64,000 nt of DNA. It comes from Clavelina lepadiformis (lineage: Eukaryota > Chordata > Ascidiacea > Aplousobranchia > Clavelinidae). Each line of letters starts with the position of its first letter. Within the stretch, counting starts at the first letter, position 1. Positions 34,176-47,800 of the stretch are shown in pieces. Under the pieces are notes generated by a model. The model saw nothing but the letters and a program-made list of their open reading frames with translations. It was not told where the DNA came from and did not search any database. Location of the stretch: contig NC_135241.1 of assembly GCF_947623445.1 (NCBI RefSeq), positions 3,970,501 to 4,034,500 of the forward strand, read 5' to 3'. Made by a program: the position numbers and the translations under genes.

Positions 34176-34651
34176 AAAACCGCTAATATACAATAGACTC
34201 TTTTTTAGCTACTGTCTGGGTGGCAAGATTTCTTTGATCACCTATACTTAACAATGGAAAATCTCAACTCACTTTTATTGTTTTTCACTTACTCACTTAA
34301 ATGACAAGCGTTTTAGGCATTCGATTGTAACGATTTCGCTAAGGTAAACAGCATATCAATTTGTTTACATGATAAAGAAAAAAGAGGTTGCCATGTTTTT
34401 ATTTAACAGTGGTTTGAATCCTACGCACTAGACTTATTCGATATGACTTTTAGATACGTGGTCAGCAAAGCATGCGACTTGAAACGCATAAGAGTTAGTG
34501 TGGTATCTGAGGGGCGTGTAACTAAAGTAATTCAGTTTATATTTGCTGCTAGTATATTTTTTAAACTTTGCTTGAAATGCAATGTGTAACAAATGATTCA
34601 TGATGTCAACAAAATGTCCACATTAAGCATTAACAGTTTACGATTATTTTT

Positions 34652-34830
34652 GCTTGGTAGCCAAGTGGTTAGAGCGCTGGGCTTACAACATTGCAGCCCC
34701 TAATCGATGCCTAGAGGCGCTACCGTTTTAATGCTCTTGGGTAAGGCATTAACGATGCTTGCTACTGTTCAGTAATGCTGATAAACAGCTCCAAGTTTGG
34801 GAAATATAAAAAACAAATAAAAATTTGTGT
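34652..34830 (+). repeat. tRNA-derived SINE, copy 1
   Basis: A tRNA-like head has A box TGGTAGCCAAGTGGTTAGAG and, about 35 bases on, the degenerate B box AATCGATGCC. It is followed by the family body GCGCTACCGTTTTAATG...GGGTAAGGC and an A-rich tail ending ATAAAAAACAAATAAAAA. Same family as the copies near 40690, 39600-39775 (minus) and 55533. Confidence 0.65.
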
Positions 34831-35116
34831 GTTTATCGAAACTTAAACAAAAGCTAGCTCAGTAAATAGGGCTCAAGCGAGGATTACATTGCAGGTGCAC
34901 AACTTTAACATTGGGGTGCAAGTGAGTTTTTAAAATATCTACAGGGTTCTGTAACCATTCTACTGGTAAGTTAGTAAAGTGCGCAAAGAGTATCAGTGCC
35001 ACAAATTCTTATGTATTGTACAGGAAAATGTTGCATGAAATCGTGTTAACTAGGCTCAAGCACTATTTTTTTATATTTCACTAGATTGTTGTATATTTTA
35101 CATCATAGTAAATAAA
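34831..35116 (+). promoter_or_regulatory. PSMD8 upstream region and leader acceptor
   Basis: A pyrimidine-rich tract ends ATTTTACATCATAG at about 35108, nine bases before the PSMD8 ATG. It fits a trans-splice acceptor or the end of a 5' untranslated intron. No TATA box was singled out. Confidence 0.4.
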
Positions 35117-35917
35117 ATGTCTGCTTTAAAAGAAGCCATCGCTCTTTACCAATTACTTAAGAAAGATTTTTCCAAGAAGAATCCCAACTTGGATAAATGC
35201 ACGGAACATTTGCGCAATTTGAAGATAGCTTTAACTGGTCTTTCGTTTCTACCATCCCAACAAAGTTCTTCATCAGTACAGGAATATGTTTTGGCAAGGG
35301 ATGTTTTAGAAGTTGGAGCTCAACTCAGCATAATGAAGAAAGACATACCATCGTTTGAGCGATATATGTCGCAGTTAAAATGCTATTATTTAGATTACAA
35401 AGATGAAGCACCAGAGTCACCGTACAAGCAGCAGCTTCTCGGCTTAAATCTGTTGTGTCTTTTATCACAAAATAGAGTAGCAGAGTTTCATACAGAATTG
35501 GAACGTCTGTCAACGAATGATATTCAGAATAACATCTACATTAAGCATCCTATTGCCATGGAGCAATACCTGATGGAAGGTCATTACAACAAACTTTTTC
35601 TTGCAAAGGGCAATGTTCCTGCAGAAAGTTACAATTTCTTCATTGATATTTTGCTCGATACAATTCGTGATGAGATTGCAAATTGCATGGAGAAGTCTTA
35701 TGCTCATATATCATATCAAGAAACCTTGCGAATGCTGTACTTTGATGATCCAGTGCAGCTTCAGGACTATGCCACAAAAAGAACCTGGACCATGGGAAAT
35801 GACAAATGTTTTCACTTTAGTACAGAAAAGCTTAATGAGGAGGCAACTGTATTACCATCTGCTGAAATTGCTCAACAGGTTATCAACTACGCCAGGGAAC
35901 TGGAAATGATAATTTGA
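35117..35917 (+). CDS. PSMD8: 26S proteasome non-ATPase subunit 8 (Rpn12)
   Basis: A 266-residue protein in one exon. Rpn12 is a lid subunit of the 19S regulatory particle and helps join lid to base. The sequence is a helical PCI-type protein (CSN8_PSD8_EIF3K family). Recognisable blocks are [12 protein letters not shown] (about 36), the [13 protein letters not shown] block (about 62), [12 protein letters not shown] (about 147) and the winged-helix end [15 protein letters not shown] (about 211). Length agrees with the 257-residue core of the human protein; the extended vertebrate N-terminus is absent. The start follows an acceptor by nine bases. Confidence 0.95.
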   Translation: MSALKEAIALYQLLKKDFSKKNPNLDKCTEHLRNLKIALTGLSFLPSQQSSSSVQEYVLARDVLEVGAQLSIMKKDIPSFERYMSQLKCYYLDYKDEAPESPYKQQLLGLNLLCLLSQNRVAEFHTELERLSTNDIQNNIYIKHPIAMEQYLMEGHYNKLFLAKGNVPAESYNFFIDILLDTIRDEIANCMEKSYAHISYQETLRMLYFDDPVQLQDYATKRTWTMGNDKCFHFSTEKLNEEATVLPSAEIAQQVINYARELEMII

Positions 35918-36726
35918 AAGTACCAATTGTTAGTTTGAATATCTCACTTTCATGACCAACTATTTAGGTTATTTTTGTCAGTTTGAAAGTAGACAGGTTT
36001 TGTTCCATATTGTTTGAATTGAACGTATTGCCCACAATTAATGTGATTTATAACATATATACATTATGGAATTAAACAAAATGTTGTGAAATATGTTGTA
36101 ATTATATAGAAAAAAAGATTACCATAGCAATGAAAAAGGACTTTTTTTTGTTTTAAATGCAAAGCAGTTAAGGCAAAAATATTTGAACTCTAGTGTTTCA
36201 AAAATTTAAACCCATGTTTTATATCTTCTTCAGCTTGTTAAAGTATCACAAACTTATAAGCATTTCATAACTTAACTGGAGCATGATGGCAAAGTTTGTT
36301 TTTATTTTTTGCTGTCTAAATGGGGAAGTTAGGGTATAAAGCAATTTGTATTATGTCATCGATGATATTGTTAGATGCATTCTCTTTTGTTGAAATGTTC
36401 AAATATCGTTTTGTGTAATTTACTGTTGCTGTGTCACTACTAAAATCTTATTAACACTGCTAACTTGTTAGTTTAAAAAATGGTAAATTTCCCAAACATT
36501 ATCTGTTAAGTATGGTCATAAAATATGTTTTAATCTAAACACAACAAAAATCTTTCAAGGTACTATAAACGCTATACAACCGGAGAACCTATATTTAAGC
36601 ATATAATACTGAAATGCACAAAGTGTACTGACTACTACTGAAGTTTTACCAATGGTTACTGAAAACTTGTAAGCACGGTAGCACTATTTCCACTATTTTT
36701 CTAAAGTAAGATGGCGTATTGAAGTC
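35918..36726. other. convergent 3' flanks, no gene seen
   Basis: AT-rich 3' sequence between PSMD8 (+) and UNC93-like 1 (-). No features other than A/T runs. Confidence 0.4.
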
Positions 36727-39700
36727 TCACTGCCCATTGATACCGATATTGCATGAGGATTTCCTACGTCTGTGATACATTAGTTCAGCAAACAAATACA
36801 ACCCAGTCCCAAAAAGACACACAAACATTGTGGTTATAACTGTCACAAATGACGGGGTTAAACTCGTCAATACAAATGAAAGCGCAGAACCCAAAGGATC
36901 CCAGACAAACAACAAAGCTGAACTAGATTTTTTATCCGTGAAGAAGCGATTGTACACAGCCGCCAGTTGTCCTGCCTGGCTACTGTGACAAATTGCAAAC
37001 CCCATAGATATTAAAAAGAAGCCCCACGCCTCTGACGCATCCTTGCGAGGATTCCATAGCAATAAAATCAAAAGTAATGTAAATTCAAACAAGCAGACCA
37101 AAGAAAACATTTTCCAGTTGCTGATGCAGTACGTTGCTTTTCCGAATAAATAACATCCAAGTGACAGGCAGAAACCATACGCAATAGTGGTGTAGGACAC
37201 GTATCGAATACCTGTTTCAAGAAGCGTTCATATATGTTACTAATTTAGTGGTTTGATTGTTATAGGTTTGAAGTGTAAACAAACTGTTTTTCCACAGAAG
37301 AGGTTAACTTAGTGTAGCAGAAATTCTGCTTATCGTGCAATGTAATGATCTCTTTAAGGTTTGACATTCAACAGCGAAAAACAAATGATACCATACACGC
37401 GTATTTAGAAAATAATTATTGGAAAATTGAACCTTTTGGCGCCTTTCTTCTTTTTTTACATGTTGTAACTTACTCAGAAAACAAGTTATCCAAGCCGCGT
37501 TGAACAATCCCGCTACAAGAAACTGAATCATCCCATAGTGAAGGGAAAATAAGATCATCATTAACGCCAGTCTATCGGTCTTCAAGAGATTGAAAGCGCC
37601 TTTGACATTGCTGCATAGGTCATTTGTAAGCCGATTTTGATGATCTGTTTTCACCAGTACCTCTGCAAAGCAAAAACAGGTGCAATCGTTAACCTAATTG
37701 AAGAAAGTCCTTGTCATTCAAACCAGAAAACAAATGATTACGGTCAGCATCCATCGATGGATTATTCTCAGAAAATAATTTCGCGGAGGTTTGCTCCAAA
37801 TGTTGTTCATCCAAACGGAATCCGAGGATGATTGCTATCACGTTGAAAGCAAGAAACACGGAAAAAAGGATACGGGTTATCATTGGTGATAAATTTGATT
37901 GTGAATCAGTGTGTTTAAAAGAATAATGAACACCACAGGTCTGCCCAGTAACTGGCAACAAGGTAGTTGCATTTCTGATGGTACTTTCATTCATATGCAA
38001 TGGAATATTCTCAATTTCTTCTAGCTTCATAACGACGGTCATGCAAATACCACCAAACATTACGCATAGGTTACTGATCGTGTAAAATATTCCCACAAAC
38101 ATTCCAACTTTTTTATTTCTTTCTCTTGACCCTTTGTCGAATGATGGCAAATGGGTGATGTAATAAATGGCGCCAGGCCAGATAAGCCCAGAAGAAAGTC
38201 CGGTTAGGATCGCCGAAGGCAACAGGGTATAAGGTTTTGGATAGTAGTTGGCTGTAAACATAAATTTAACCTTTTTAGTCAAAGGATCCCTTTTTTGCAA
38301 ATCAAATAAAATTTAACACAGACTCAACGCATTCTACTATAGTTCTTACCTGCCGTGTATAAACAAAAAGGTGTTAAGCCAAATGCAACGGTCTTTCTAG
38401 CACCGAACCTTCCAATCAACGGAGCGGCCAAAAACAAAGATGACAACGGCATAACAGCATAATTAATGCTCAGGGCTATGGTGCCCAATGCCTTATTTGT
38501 ACTACTTTGCACGGCTGCAAAAAAATTAAAAAATATAGATAAAACAACGCAAAAGTATACTCTAGTATAAAGGCCTATTTATGCTGTTGACCGGGTTAAT
38601 TTTCCCGCGTTAAATGTTGTTTTGTGAATTAAACAATAAAAAGTATTGTATTGCAGGGCTGGATTTAGGGTAGGGCCCCCACCACTTTTTTCTAGCAAGC
38701 AGAATTGTGTTTCAAATAAGCAAAAATGCGGCGATGTGTTATGCGAAAATTTTCACCAAAGCTAAGATTTTGCCTGAATTTAATGTAGGCTACAATATTT
38801 TCCCAATATTTAAATTGCATTGCGAATTTTTAAGTGCAGTACTACGAAAGCTCCAGAGTCCAGACAGCATGGTTATAAACAATAACCATAATCAAGAGCA
38901 TAAATGACTGATCGCCCTAAACGGTAGTTTGCTTATCTTTTTGATTATAAAGCACTGAGAGAAAATTTCGAAAACCTTCGTTTTCAAGAAAGCGCATTGC
39001 GCACTGCAGTTGTTGACCGCTTAATGAAGTGGCAAACTAAAGTATCCATATTTTCCAAAATAGATCTTGACAGGAAATATAATGTAATATAATATCATAA
39101 TTCATAATACAGAAAATAATATAATAGAAAACTCATTATGACGTGGTAGCCTATTCGGCCACAGAAGCTTCGTTTATTACAAAACTTGATTGATCTAATA
39201 ACAAAACAAATACGGTAGAGTAACACGGCGTCACAAAGTCGCAGTATATATAAATTGTACGCCATAAATTGCCAACTACTGTAGGAGTAAATATGAGAAT
39301 GCATTTCATTTCGAGGCGTTTTTAAACACTTTTTTAATTGTAAAATGCAATTTATTTGCCTTCCGCACATTTTGGGCGGGGTGGGCAGCCGCGGGAATTT
39401 TAGAGTCAGCGTTAAACCCTCGGCGAAAGTGTTAAAATATTTTCAGCAGGCCTATCATTTACTCTGAAGTAGTTATTTCATGCTAACTGCACAGTTTTAC
39501 ATGCTAATTACGTAGTTTGACAGCGGTTTGCTATTTTTAGTCCGCTGCTGTTGTTTTAGGTTGTGGTCTAAATCTTAACCATACTGTAGGCCTATGGTTT
39601 TACGGAATTCAAAACTTTCCACCAGGTCCACTGATCAGAAGAAAGTGTCGTTAATGCATTGCTTAAAGGCGTTATAACGGTACGGCGCCACTGGGTATCG

Positions 39701-40014
39701 AACACGGAACACACGGCATTTATTGCGAGGCCAGTGGTCGAAACACTCGGCTAGCGAGCCGACAGCAATCACTGTAACAGCAGCTGGCTAATCTAGTCTG
39801 TTTGTGTTGTATTGTTTATTTTTTACCATTGAGTTTGGGGAGCGAAAAGTATGGTGTTAACATCGTTGTAAACTGGCCAAACAACAATAACCAGTTTGTA
39901 TTCTTAGAAAATAGTTGCTGACAACTTACTTATAAGACTGATATACGAAGAAAGATGACTAAGGAAAGCAACTGAAAGCAAAACCAAGTTCCTTGTACTT
40001 CGCCTTTTTTCCAT
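36727..40014 (-). CDS. UNC93A-like major facilitator protein 1
   Basis: Five exons: 39930-40014, 38350-38514, 37742(or 37694)-38251, 37474-37662 and 36727-37211. Phases agree, giving 477 or 493 residues. The UNC93/MFS fold has about 11-12 membrane helices. Family marks are SSTNKALGTIALSINYAVMP with LFLAAPLIGRFGARK (first half), an ILTGLSSGLIWPGAIYYIT stretch, and AICHSSQAGQLAAVYNRFF in the second half. UNC93A-type proteins are plasma-membrane proteins linked to K+ or nutrient handling; the substrate here is unknown. A cytosolic His/Arg cluster ends the protein. With the donor at 37693 the third intron would be only 31 bases, so the phase-equivalent donor at 37741 (79 bases) is preferred. Intron 1 (1.4 kb) contains a SINE. 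It is paralogous to the gene at 47776-50593. Confidence 0.87.
39600..39775 (-). repeat. tRNA-derived SINE, copy 2 (in UNC93-like 1 intron 1)
   Basis: The reverse complement reads GCTAGCCGAGTGTTTCGACC (A-box side), CTCGCAATAAATGCCG, GTGTTCGATACCCAGTGGCG (B box and start of the body), then CCGTACCGTTATAACGCC. This matches the copies at 40690 and 55533. It has the same orientation as the host gene. Confidence 0.65.
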
Positions 40015-40688
40015 GTTTCTTCAAAACCAGCATAAACTTTTCTCGTATGCACTATTGCACTTTTTCTGAAATGAGGCTACCAAGTTTATGAAGAAAGTAA
40101 AGAAACCGAAGCTACATATGTGAGTTCATGTTTATATTTCGTAAATGCCAAATAAAATTGCAAGCATTGGGCATTTTTAGCAATTGTTGAAGTTTGACGC
40201 AACTAACAACATCTACATTAACCAGTACAAATACCCCAACGGTAAGTTTTGGCTTATTTAACGCAAAATATCCCCGATATACACTTAATTACGTTATAAT
40301 TATAACTAGTTACTCTTTACTTGTCTGTTACAGGAAACATTCTATTCATACTTGATTCAGTTCCTAAGTGATATCTATTCTTTCACCAGTAGGCTATGCT
40401 TACTGACAACCACTCTTCCATTTAAAGCCAACTTCAACAAAAGGCTGCGTGACGTAGTATGATGAAGTCGTCGCTTTGGTGAAGTGGAGATTTGCAATCA
40501 CTTGTCACGTGACGACCATTGTTTGCTCAAAGAATACTAAGTACTTTGTACTTCTGCTTACAACCCTGCCACTAATCAGCATTTATATGACCTCAACAAT
40601 AGCAAGGTGCTATACCGACAACCACGGAACGAAAAAATTTTAACATGTTCTCAGTTAAAACAGCTATTGCGATTACGACCTCTACTGT
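40015..40688. other. upstream region of UNC93-like 1
   Basis: No gene seen. AT-rich sequence next to the start of the transporter gene. No specific promoter element could be picked out. Confidence 0.3.
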
Positions 40689-41010
40689 CGATTTGGTAAC
40701 CGAGTGGTTAATGCGCTTGGCTTACAATATTGCAGCCCGCCTTCGATACCCAGTGGCATTACCGTTGTAAGTGTTGTTATGCCTTTGAGTAAGGCGTGTA
40801 CCAGGCTTATTCCTGTCCGAAAGCCTGATGAACACTTCCAAAAGACCAATATATCTGTCAACCTTGAAAACCAAGTGTGTGTTGCCTATCGGAACCTGTA
40901 GGCCAGCTCGGTAACCTGGAATTCAGGTTTGAACTATGAGGTTTGTATTGTATAGCTTGTTTTTCGTCATTGTGTGTGGGGTAACGGAAAATAAAATAAT
41001 AACCATTATA
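40689..41010 (+). repeat. tRNA-derived SINE, copy 3
   Basis: Head GATTTGGTAACCGAGTGGTT (A box), GCTTACAATATTGCAGCCC, TTCGATACCCAGTGGC (B box), then ATTACCGTTGTAAGTG and GAGTAAGGCG. The homologous part reaches at least 40800. The A-rich stretch AAAATAAAATAATAACC near 41000 could be its tail. Confidence 0.65.
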
Positions 41011-41200
41011 GCGTGATAAAACAACAATTTCACAAGCAAACAATCAGCAGGAAAAACAGCAAAACCTAAATGCTTAAAACGTGCAGGAATATTGTATTCA
41101 AATGATACAAATAAATAATGGTTAGCACGGCAACTAAACTCAACACACAATATTTACAACGATTAAAAACGCTTACAAACACAAACATATGTAATAAGTT

Positions 41201-41371
41201 CAGTGGTAGGATTGAAATATTTTAACATCCGGTTCTCTCACTAGCAGCATGCCATATTGATCCGGGGCCGATATAACATAGGCTTATATATACGCTTGTT
41301 AACAACCGGTTCGTGGAGGTCATTAAAATTCCAAGAACCGGTTCGCACGAACCGCCTGAATCCCACCATTG
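41201..41371. mobile_element. hAT-type MITE, 171 bases
   Basis: Starts CAGTGGTAGGATT and ends with the complementary AATCCCACCATTG. The perfect 8-base duplication AATAAGTT lies on both sides (41193-41200 and 41372-41379). Internal ACCGGTTC / GAACCGGTT words give further inverted symmetry. Confidence 0.88.
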
Positions 41372-41823
41372 AATAAGTTATACAAAGTTGGATGCTGAGG
41401 CAGTGCGGTAACTAGGCTAAAAATAAAAAGAACATGTAGAGATATACTTGGTGACATAGTAAAAATGGCAATATTACACAAAATTAATCAGGATTACTAA
41501 ATTAGTGAATCGAGTGGAGGAATCATCGCCTAGTTTAAATCGTACAAAACACATCAGACATCTTATCAGGCCGAGGATGAATATTTTGACACCATAACCC
41601 AGTGAACCAAGGGAACCCAAAGTATTTAAATTTCCTATCAGGACCTCAGCAAAGTAAGATATCATTCTCAGCAGGTCGTAAATTACAGTTGCACAAGTTG
41701 TGTTTTCTGGGCTAGAATTAGTGTATTACTGTGGTGTGAAAGTCGTGACTCGTGATAAGTAATACTAATGTAGACGTGAAATCAGACCGTTATTCTTGTT
41801 ATAGCCACCTGAAGAAGATTTGT
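41372..41823 (+). promoter_or_regulatory. BTBD gene upstream region
   Basis: About 450 bases between the MITE and the BTBD start codon. An open frame runs upstream of the ATG to a GTG at 41752, but no conserved residues lie there. No TATA or acceptor was convincingly seen. Confidence 0.3.
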
Positions 41824-44800
41824 ATGGCCGAGTTAAATCGCAATGCAGATGCCAATGCTGGTAATCAAAATCGCCGAGAAGTTAGAGAACCTTTGCATCT
41901 AAATCAAAACAGAGCATTAGATGATGCCCAGCCCCCAGCAGGAATTGCCTTCGCAATCGTTGGAGGTAACAACGGAAATGCTGCTGATAATCCAGGAGAT
42001 GAAGTCGCAGCAGGCATCAATCAACCAGCAGTACGAGCTCCGGTTGTAGGAGCAGTTGCTGGTGTTGTTAATCGAGGTACTGTATGCTTCTACATACTAT
42101 TACAATATAAGTGACTACCTGGTATGGTAGGTTATGGTATAAAGAGTTATCTGTATCCTCGGACTGAGAAAAAATTTGCACAACTTTAACTGGGCAATGA
42201 TTCCTCACCACCCATATAGTGCTGTAGTGGAAAGTGTGGCACCTGCACGCACAAGATTCATTAACATGTACACCGATTTTTTTTAACTTTACAACGAATT
42301 TTAATAAAGAAACCAAGAAAAGCTGGTTGTTTAATCACCAATTTATAATTTAAATAAACAAAGAATTGAAGTTTTTTTATGCATGCCATCATGCTGAAAT
42401 TTGCATCTTTGCACATACGATTTCTTGTTGAAAACTGCTGTACTTTCCAGTCAGGCTCACCGCTTAGGTCCAGGTTATTGAATTTGTCTTTGCGCACGTT
42501 GAACGTTTTCATTACCAAATTGCATGTCTATTAAAGAATATGTTGTGCTTCCTTGATTATCTGCATCTCATTTAACTGACATTCTATTATTCGTTTGCCA
42601 GATAAAGCGGCTTTATGATATAACAATGCTATAAAAACAAACTTTGAAGCCTCCTGCAAGGAAATTGTAGCTGCCAGGCTAGCTACTGCAGCTTTAGCTA
42701 TTCACTGTGTGTGATAGAGACTAGCCTATTTTCATTAATGTTATCATACTTGCAGTTCACCGTTAAAAACTAAATACTATACTGTATTTACAATTCTTGA
42801 TATGGCTTCATGTTCAAAAAGCAACGTGAGATAAAACATAAAAAAATTGTTTTGTCTCTTAAATATAAGAATTCAATTATTAGATTTTTTTGCGTTTAAA
42901 TTTGTTCGAATTTCTAAAAACATTGTCCCAACTTAACCGGATGATCACAAACAAGCACCGAATGTTTTTAATAGACATGCAATTTGCTCTCCTTTGGTAT
43001 CATGGCTGACTTAGCTCTTGATGTGCTAAAGAATATATCATACAAATCAGAAATAAACCTATACATGTTTGATAACTGTTAACTGTTAACCCTAGTTGAC
43101 TGTTTGATGTGTTTATTTTTTAACAGTGGCTGGAAATCCTCTGCATCTCGTACCAAGGGCTCAAGTTGCTGGAGAGAGAGCTGGGCGCAATGTTGCTGCT
43201 TTGGATCGAATCCAAGGGTTAGGTGTTGGAGTAATTGGTGTGAGGCCGGTTGTAGAAGGCCAACCTCTATATAACTGGCAGGCTACGAAAGTCACATTGA
43301 AAGAACGTTTTCAGTTTCTGTTTAACAACGAACTACAAGCAGACGTTTATTTTCTTGTTGGTCGAGGGGTGACCTCTCAGCGAATACCTGCTCACAGAGT
43401 GAGTTGCTTTACTGCTTACTCATTTTATTGTCTTTTGGTTGCTTTTTGCAAATTCTACATTTCTGTCTTCCTGTGATTGAAAAAGCACAATTGATGTGAA
43501 TGGTGTTATTTGCTTTTAGTTTGTCCTTTCTGTCGGAAGTGCAGTGTTTGATGCTATGTTTAATAGCATATTAGCCACTCAGTCTAATGAAGTGGAAGTT
43601 CCAGATGTTGAACCGGCCGCATTCTTGTCTTTGCTGAGATTTCTGTACACAGACGAAGTTCTTATTGGTCCGGAAACTGTCATGACAACATTGTAAGTTG
43701 TTGATCTTACTTACTTCCAGAAAACTTGATCTGGATAAATTTTATTCTGTTTATTTTTAATTTGTTATGTTATGCTTTGTAGATGATATATGTATTAAAA
43801 AGTGTAATTTACATTGCTATTTTTTTGCTTCTAAGAGGTTTTAGATACGTCACATAAGTAGTAATTTGCAATTTTTCTAAAGTCATAAAAGTGATTTTCC
43901 CTTAGTTTGTCTACTCTTTATCATAAACACAGAACTGCAATCTTTGGCATATGCAGAAAGTTTTCTTAGAGGGAGTTTTAGGTGGTCTTGTAATATATTT
44001 TATGATAACTTTATTTTAATTATATACTCATGTAAAATGTCAATGAAATGGAATAGTTTTAACCCCAAACCCTTCTCCGTTGTACGCCACTGATTGCAGT
44101 TGTATGAGTTCTTACAACTTCTCAGTAAATTAATTTGTATCGTTTCAGTTAAGGGCCAGTGATGTTCACTTACAGTATATAATAGATTTTAGAATTGTGG
44201 TCTTTATTATATATTTCTAGGTACACTGCCAAGAAGTATGCAGTTCCTGCATTGGAATCCCATTGTGTTGATTTTCTTAAGAAGCATCTCAGTTCTGACA
44301 ACGCATTTATGCTGCTCACTCAGGCACGACTCTTTGATGAGCCCCAGCTTGCTACGCTCTGCCTCGAGTGCATCGACAAGCACACTCGTGAGGCACTTTC
44401 AGCAGATGGTAAGCCATGTATAAAGAACTCGAGATTCCTGTGAAAAGATAAATTATTCTGTTATGATAAAACAAGTTATTTAGTATAAAAATGGTTTATG
44501 AATAATGAATATTTTATGAATTGATTTCTGACAATAAATTTTACTCCTAATGTCTTTTCATCGATAAAACGAATGCTCGTAAAAGATTGTAGAGTTTGTC
44601 ATTTAATTTTTGTGATGTCAGTATATCCCATTTTTCCTTCTTGGTAGGTTTTACGGACATTGATTACAATACTCTTGTCAACGTATTGGAAAGAGATACA
44701 CTGGGGTTAAGAGAAAAAGATATATTTTCTGCAATGGAAAGGTGACATCATAAACATCATGTTATAGCTTACCCATCAGTGCTTGATAAACATGTGACGC

Positions 44801-47800
44801 TATCAAATGCATTGGTGGTGTATTATAAAGATCAAAATATAAACATCAATTTTCTGCATGACATCATTTTCAAATTGTGTATTTTATCTTGTTTCCTGTG
44901 CAAAGCGTAGCTTCTTCAGATACCAGTAGTCCAGCAAAACAATGCTATGCACTGATCATTGATGCTACCGTTATTTTGTTCTGTAGATAACTAATCAGGT
45001 GAAAAATTGCAACTTATTTTTCATTTTCCAGGTGGGCAGAAGCAGAATGCAACCGGCAGGAACTTTCAATGTCAAAGGAGAACAAACGAAAGGCTTTGGG
45101 AGACTCAATTTCTCTCGTACGCTTTCCTCTTATGAATGTCGAGGAGTTTGCACAAGGTCCTGCACAGTCAGGCATTCTCACTGACAGAGAAGTGGTGGAG
45201 TTGTTTCTCTACTTTACTCTAAATCCCAAGCCTCGTGTGAGTTACAATTTTTAGTTTGTGCTCTATGTTACAAACTTAAGTGACGACAGAGGGCAAAACT
45301 TAAGCTTGTTTAGATTTGCAAAATGTAAAGTTGTCACATCTTTTGCCACTTTGCAGCATTTACAGTTTTTCGTAAGCGCAAGTTTTTGTGCGCAAGCGCA
45401 AGTATAAAGTTTTTGTCTTTTAAAAGTTGTTTAAAATTTAAAAACATTAGATGCTGAAACTAATGCAGTTATAGTAATTACAGTATGAAAACTCTGCAAG
45501 ATATTTAATCTTTGTTCTCATTCAATTCTTCATATTTTTCAGGTTCGTTTTTCTGATCGAGCACGTTGTAGCATCACTGGCAAGGAATACAGTGTTTGTA
45601 GATTTCTGGATGTAGCAGAAAGGTATGTAGTTACAACTGATCACTGATTTTCACTCAGTGGTCGTGTTTGTATTCAGGTTTTGCAACTATACGATTTTTA
45701 TTTTTTGCTATAATCCTCAGGTGGGGTTACTCAGGCACAAGTGACCGCATTCGTTTCAGCGTTAATAGAAAGATCTATCTTGTTGGGTTGGGTTTGTATG
45801 GGGCAATTCTTTCCCCATCGGATTACCAGGTCAACATCCAGGTTAGAAAAAGCAATGTTATCGCATTCTCCATTTCAATATCTTCTTAGCTTACACGTGG
45901 AGACCACTAATAAATTATTTTTAGGTCGTATCAGCAGACAATGGCACAGTTCTTGGTCAGAACGACACCGGATTTAGTTGCGATGGATCCGATAAAACCT
46001 TCAGAGTTATGTTCAAACGACCGATTGAAATTAAACCCAACCAGGTGTACATTGCATGTGCCACCCTGAATGTAAGTTGTTTAACTAATCTTTTCATAGT
46101 GTTTTTGGTAGTTGATTTTGTAGACTTTTATTGGGATAGATGTCAGTTTCGGTCAGACCAGAATAGCTTTTACTGTCATCTGTCATTATGAGTACTCCTG
46201 GCACAAGTAGATACTTTGGACGGTTGCTTCTTATTTAAAAGTGAGGAAAAGAGCATAGTAAAGTCCTTTTATGTTTAATAATAATTATTATTTGGGGAAA
46301 TGACCACCAGGGCTGCAAGCTCAAAGATCTCGAATATTTTGCAAAACTTAAATTAAAAAAAAAAAAATTTCTGAACTCGATGAAAAAGCAAATGAATCGA
46401 AGTTCACTAACTGAGAAATTTTGAAAAAAATAACTAAAAAATTAAAAAAATATGGATGAACAAAAACATTTAGTGTGTTAGAAATTTTTAACACTGTTCA
46501 ACAAAATTTAAGTTTTGCAAAAACTCAAGAACAGGTTCTTAATTTTCTGGTGCTGAATTCAAATCCGACCTTAGTTTTTAGCATGTCAGGTTTTTAAGAA
46601 ATATCAAATAGAAGAATTCTTAATTTTTTGGTATAGATGCTATGTAATTGGTGCAAAATGTGGCTTCAGATTCGTGATCAGCAGTCAGTACCCTCAAATT
46701 AGCTAGAAATATTTCAAAACCTTTCTGATTATTTTTGTGTTGGGCAGTGAAAATACTTGCGTTGTACTTGTGTACAACTTTAGTTCTACCTTTAGGTTTT
46801 ATCATGGCATGCATCCATGCTATTGTAATTTGTTATTTCATTTGCAATAAATTTTCATCAGTTTTTGCAGCTTGCATTACAGTGAACTTCCAACATTAAC
46901 TAGAAATCCTTGACATTTAGGTGAAATCGAACTTAAACTAAGTAGTTCCGCCAAACTTAAGGTGAAAAATTGAATATGCAGATCTTGAACTTTGACTTTT
47001 AAAACCTTTTTCGTTCATAAGCTTACTACAGTAGAATTTGCCCAAGGGCGCCACCTCTGGGCGAAGGGAAAAGTGACAACTCAAGCAAACAATGCATTAA
47101 TAAGAACAGACCTACACAAATTTAAGAACCTTTTATTTTTAAGTTACAAAAAAATGAATTTATAAACGCACATTCTGATGCACAATGAGGTTATGTTACA
47201 TCAGCAAGGATCGTAGACAGCTGAGTGAAACATCCGTTGTATAGTTCCATCAAAGCAAATGTTTGCAATGCAATCACGATGGCAAAGTTTTTAAATTTTT
47301 TAACACTTTAGATGGCGTGTTTGGCTCATAATTAGCAAAAATGTTGGCGAGTTAGATGAAGACAACTTGGCCAAACTCGATAGTGCAGAAAACAATAGTC
47401 TCTCAGCTAGAACCAAGCAATATGCAGCAACTTAGACAACTTGCGACTTAGGCGAGTTCTACTGCATTATACTGTATGTATTTTATGCATTGTGAACACA
47501 TTTTCTTAGTTACAGCATTGGCTTTGACTATTTCGTAACAACAGGTAGATGATTTATCTTTTCTTTCTTTTTTTAACGTCAACATTTCAGGACACACACA
47601 CAACGCAAACATATGCAGCACTTATTTATATGATGTAATTTGAAACTTTTTTCTAATTCACAATTGAACAACAGTAAATATCAAGTAATTTCTTTTACGA
47701 TGGTTATAGAAATGATGCTGGTTTACCTATATCGATTCTTATGTTGGATAAACCTTATAATGTTTAGTAATAATGTCAGAAACAAGACTTGTTTGAGCAC

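Noticed and set aside
34652-34735. tRNA gene
   Set aside because: A and B boxes are present but the acceptor stem does not pair, and the same body follows in other copies, so it is a SINE head.
38655-39430. Possible hAT element starting CAGGGCTGGATTTAGGG in UNC93-like 1 intron 1
   Set aside because: The left end looks right but no matching right end or target duplication was found.
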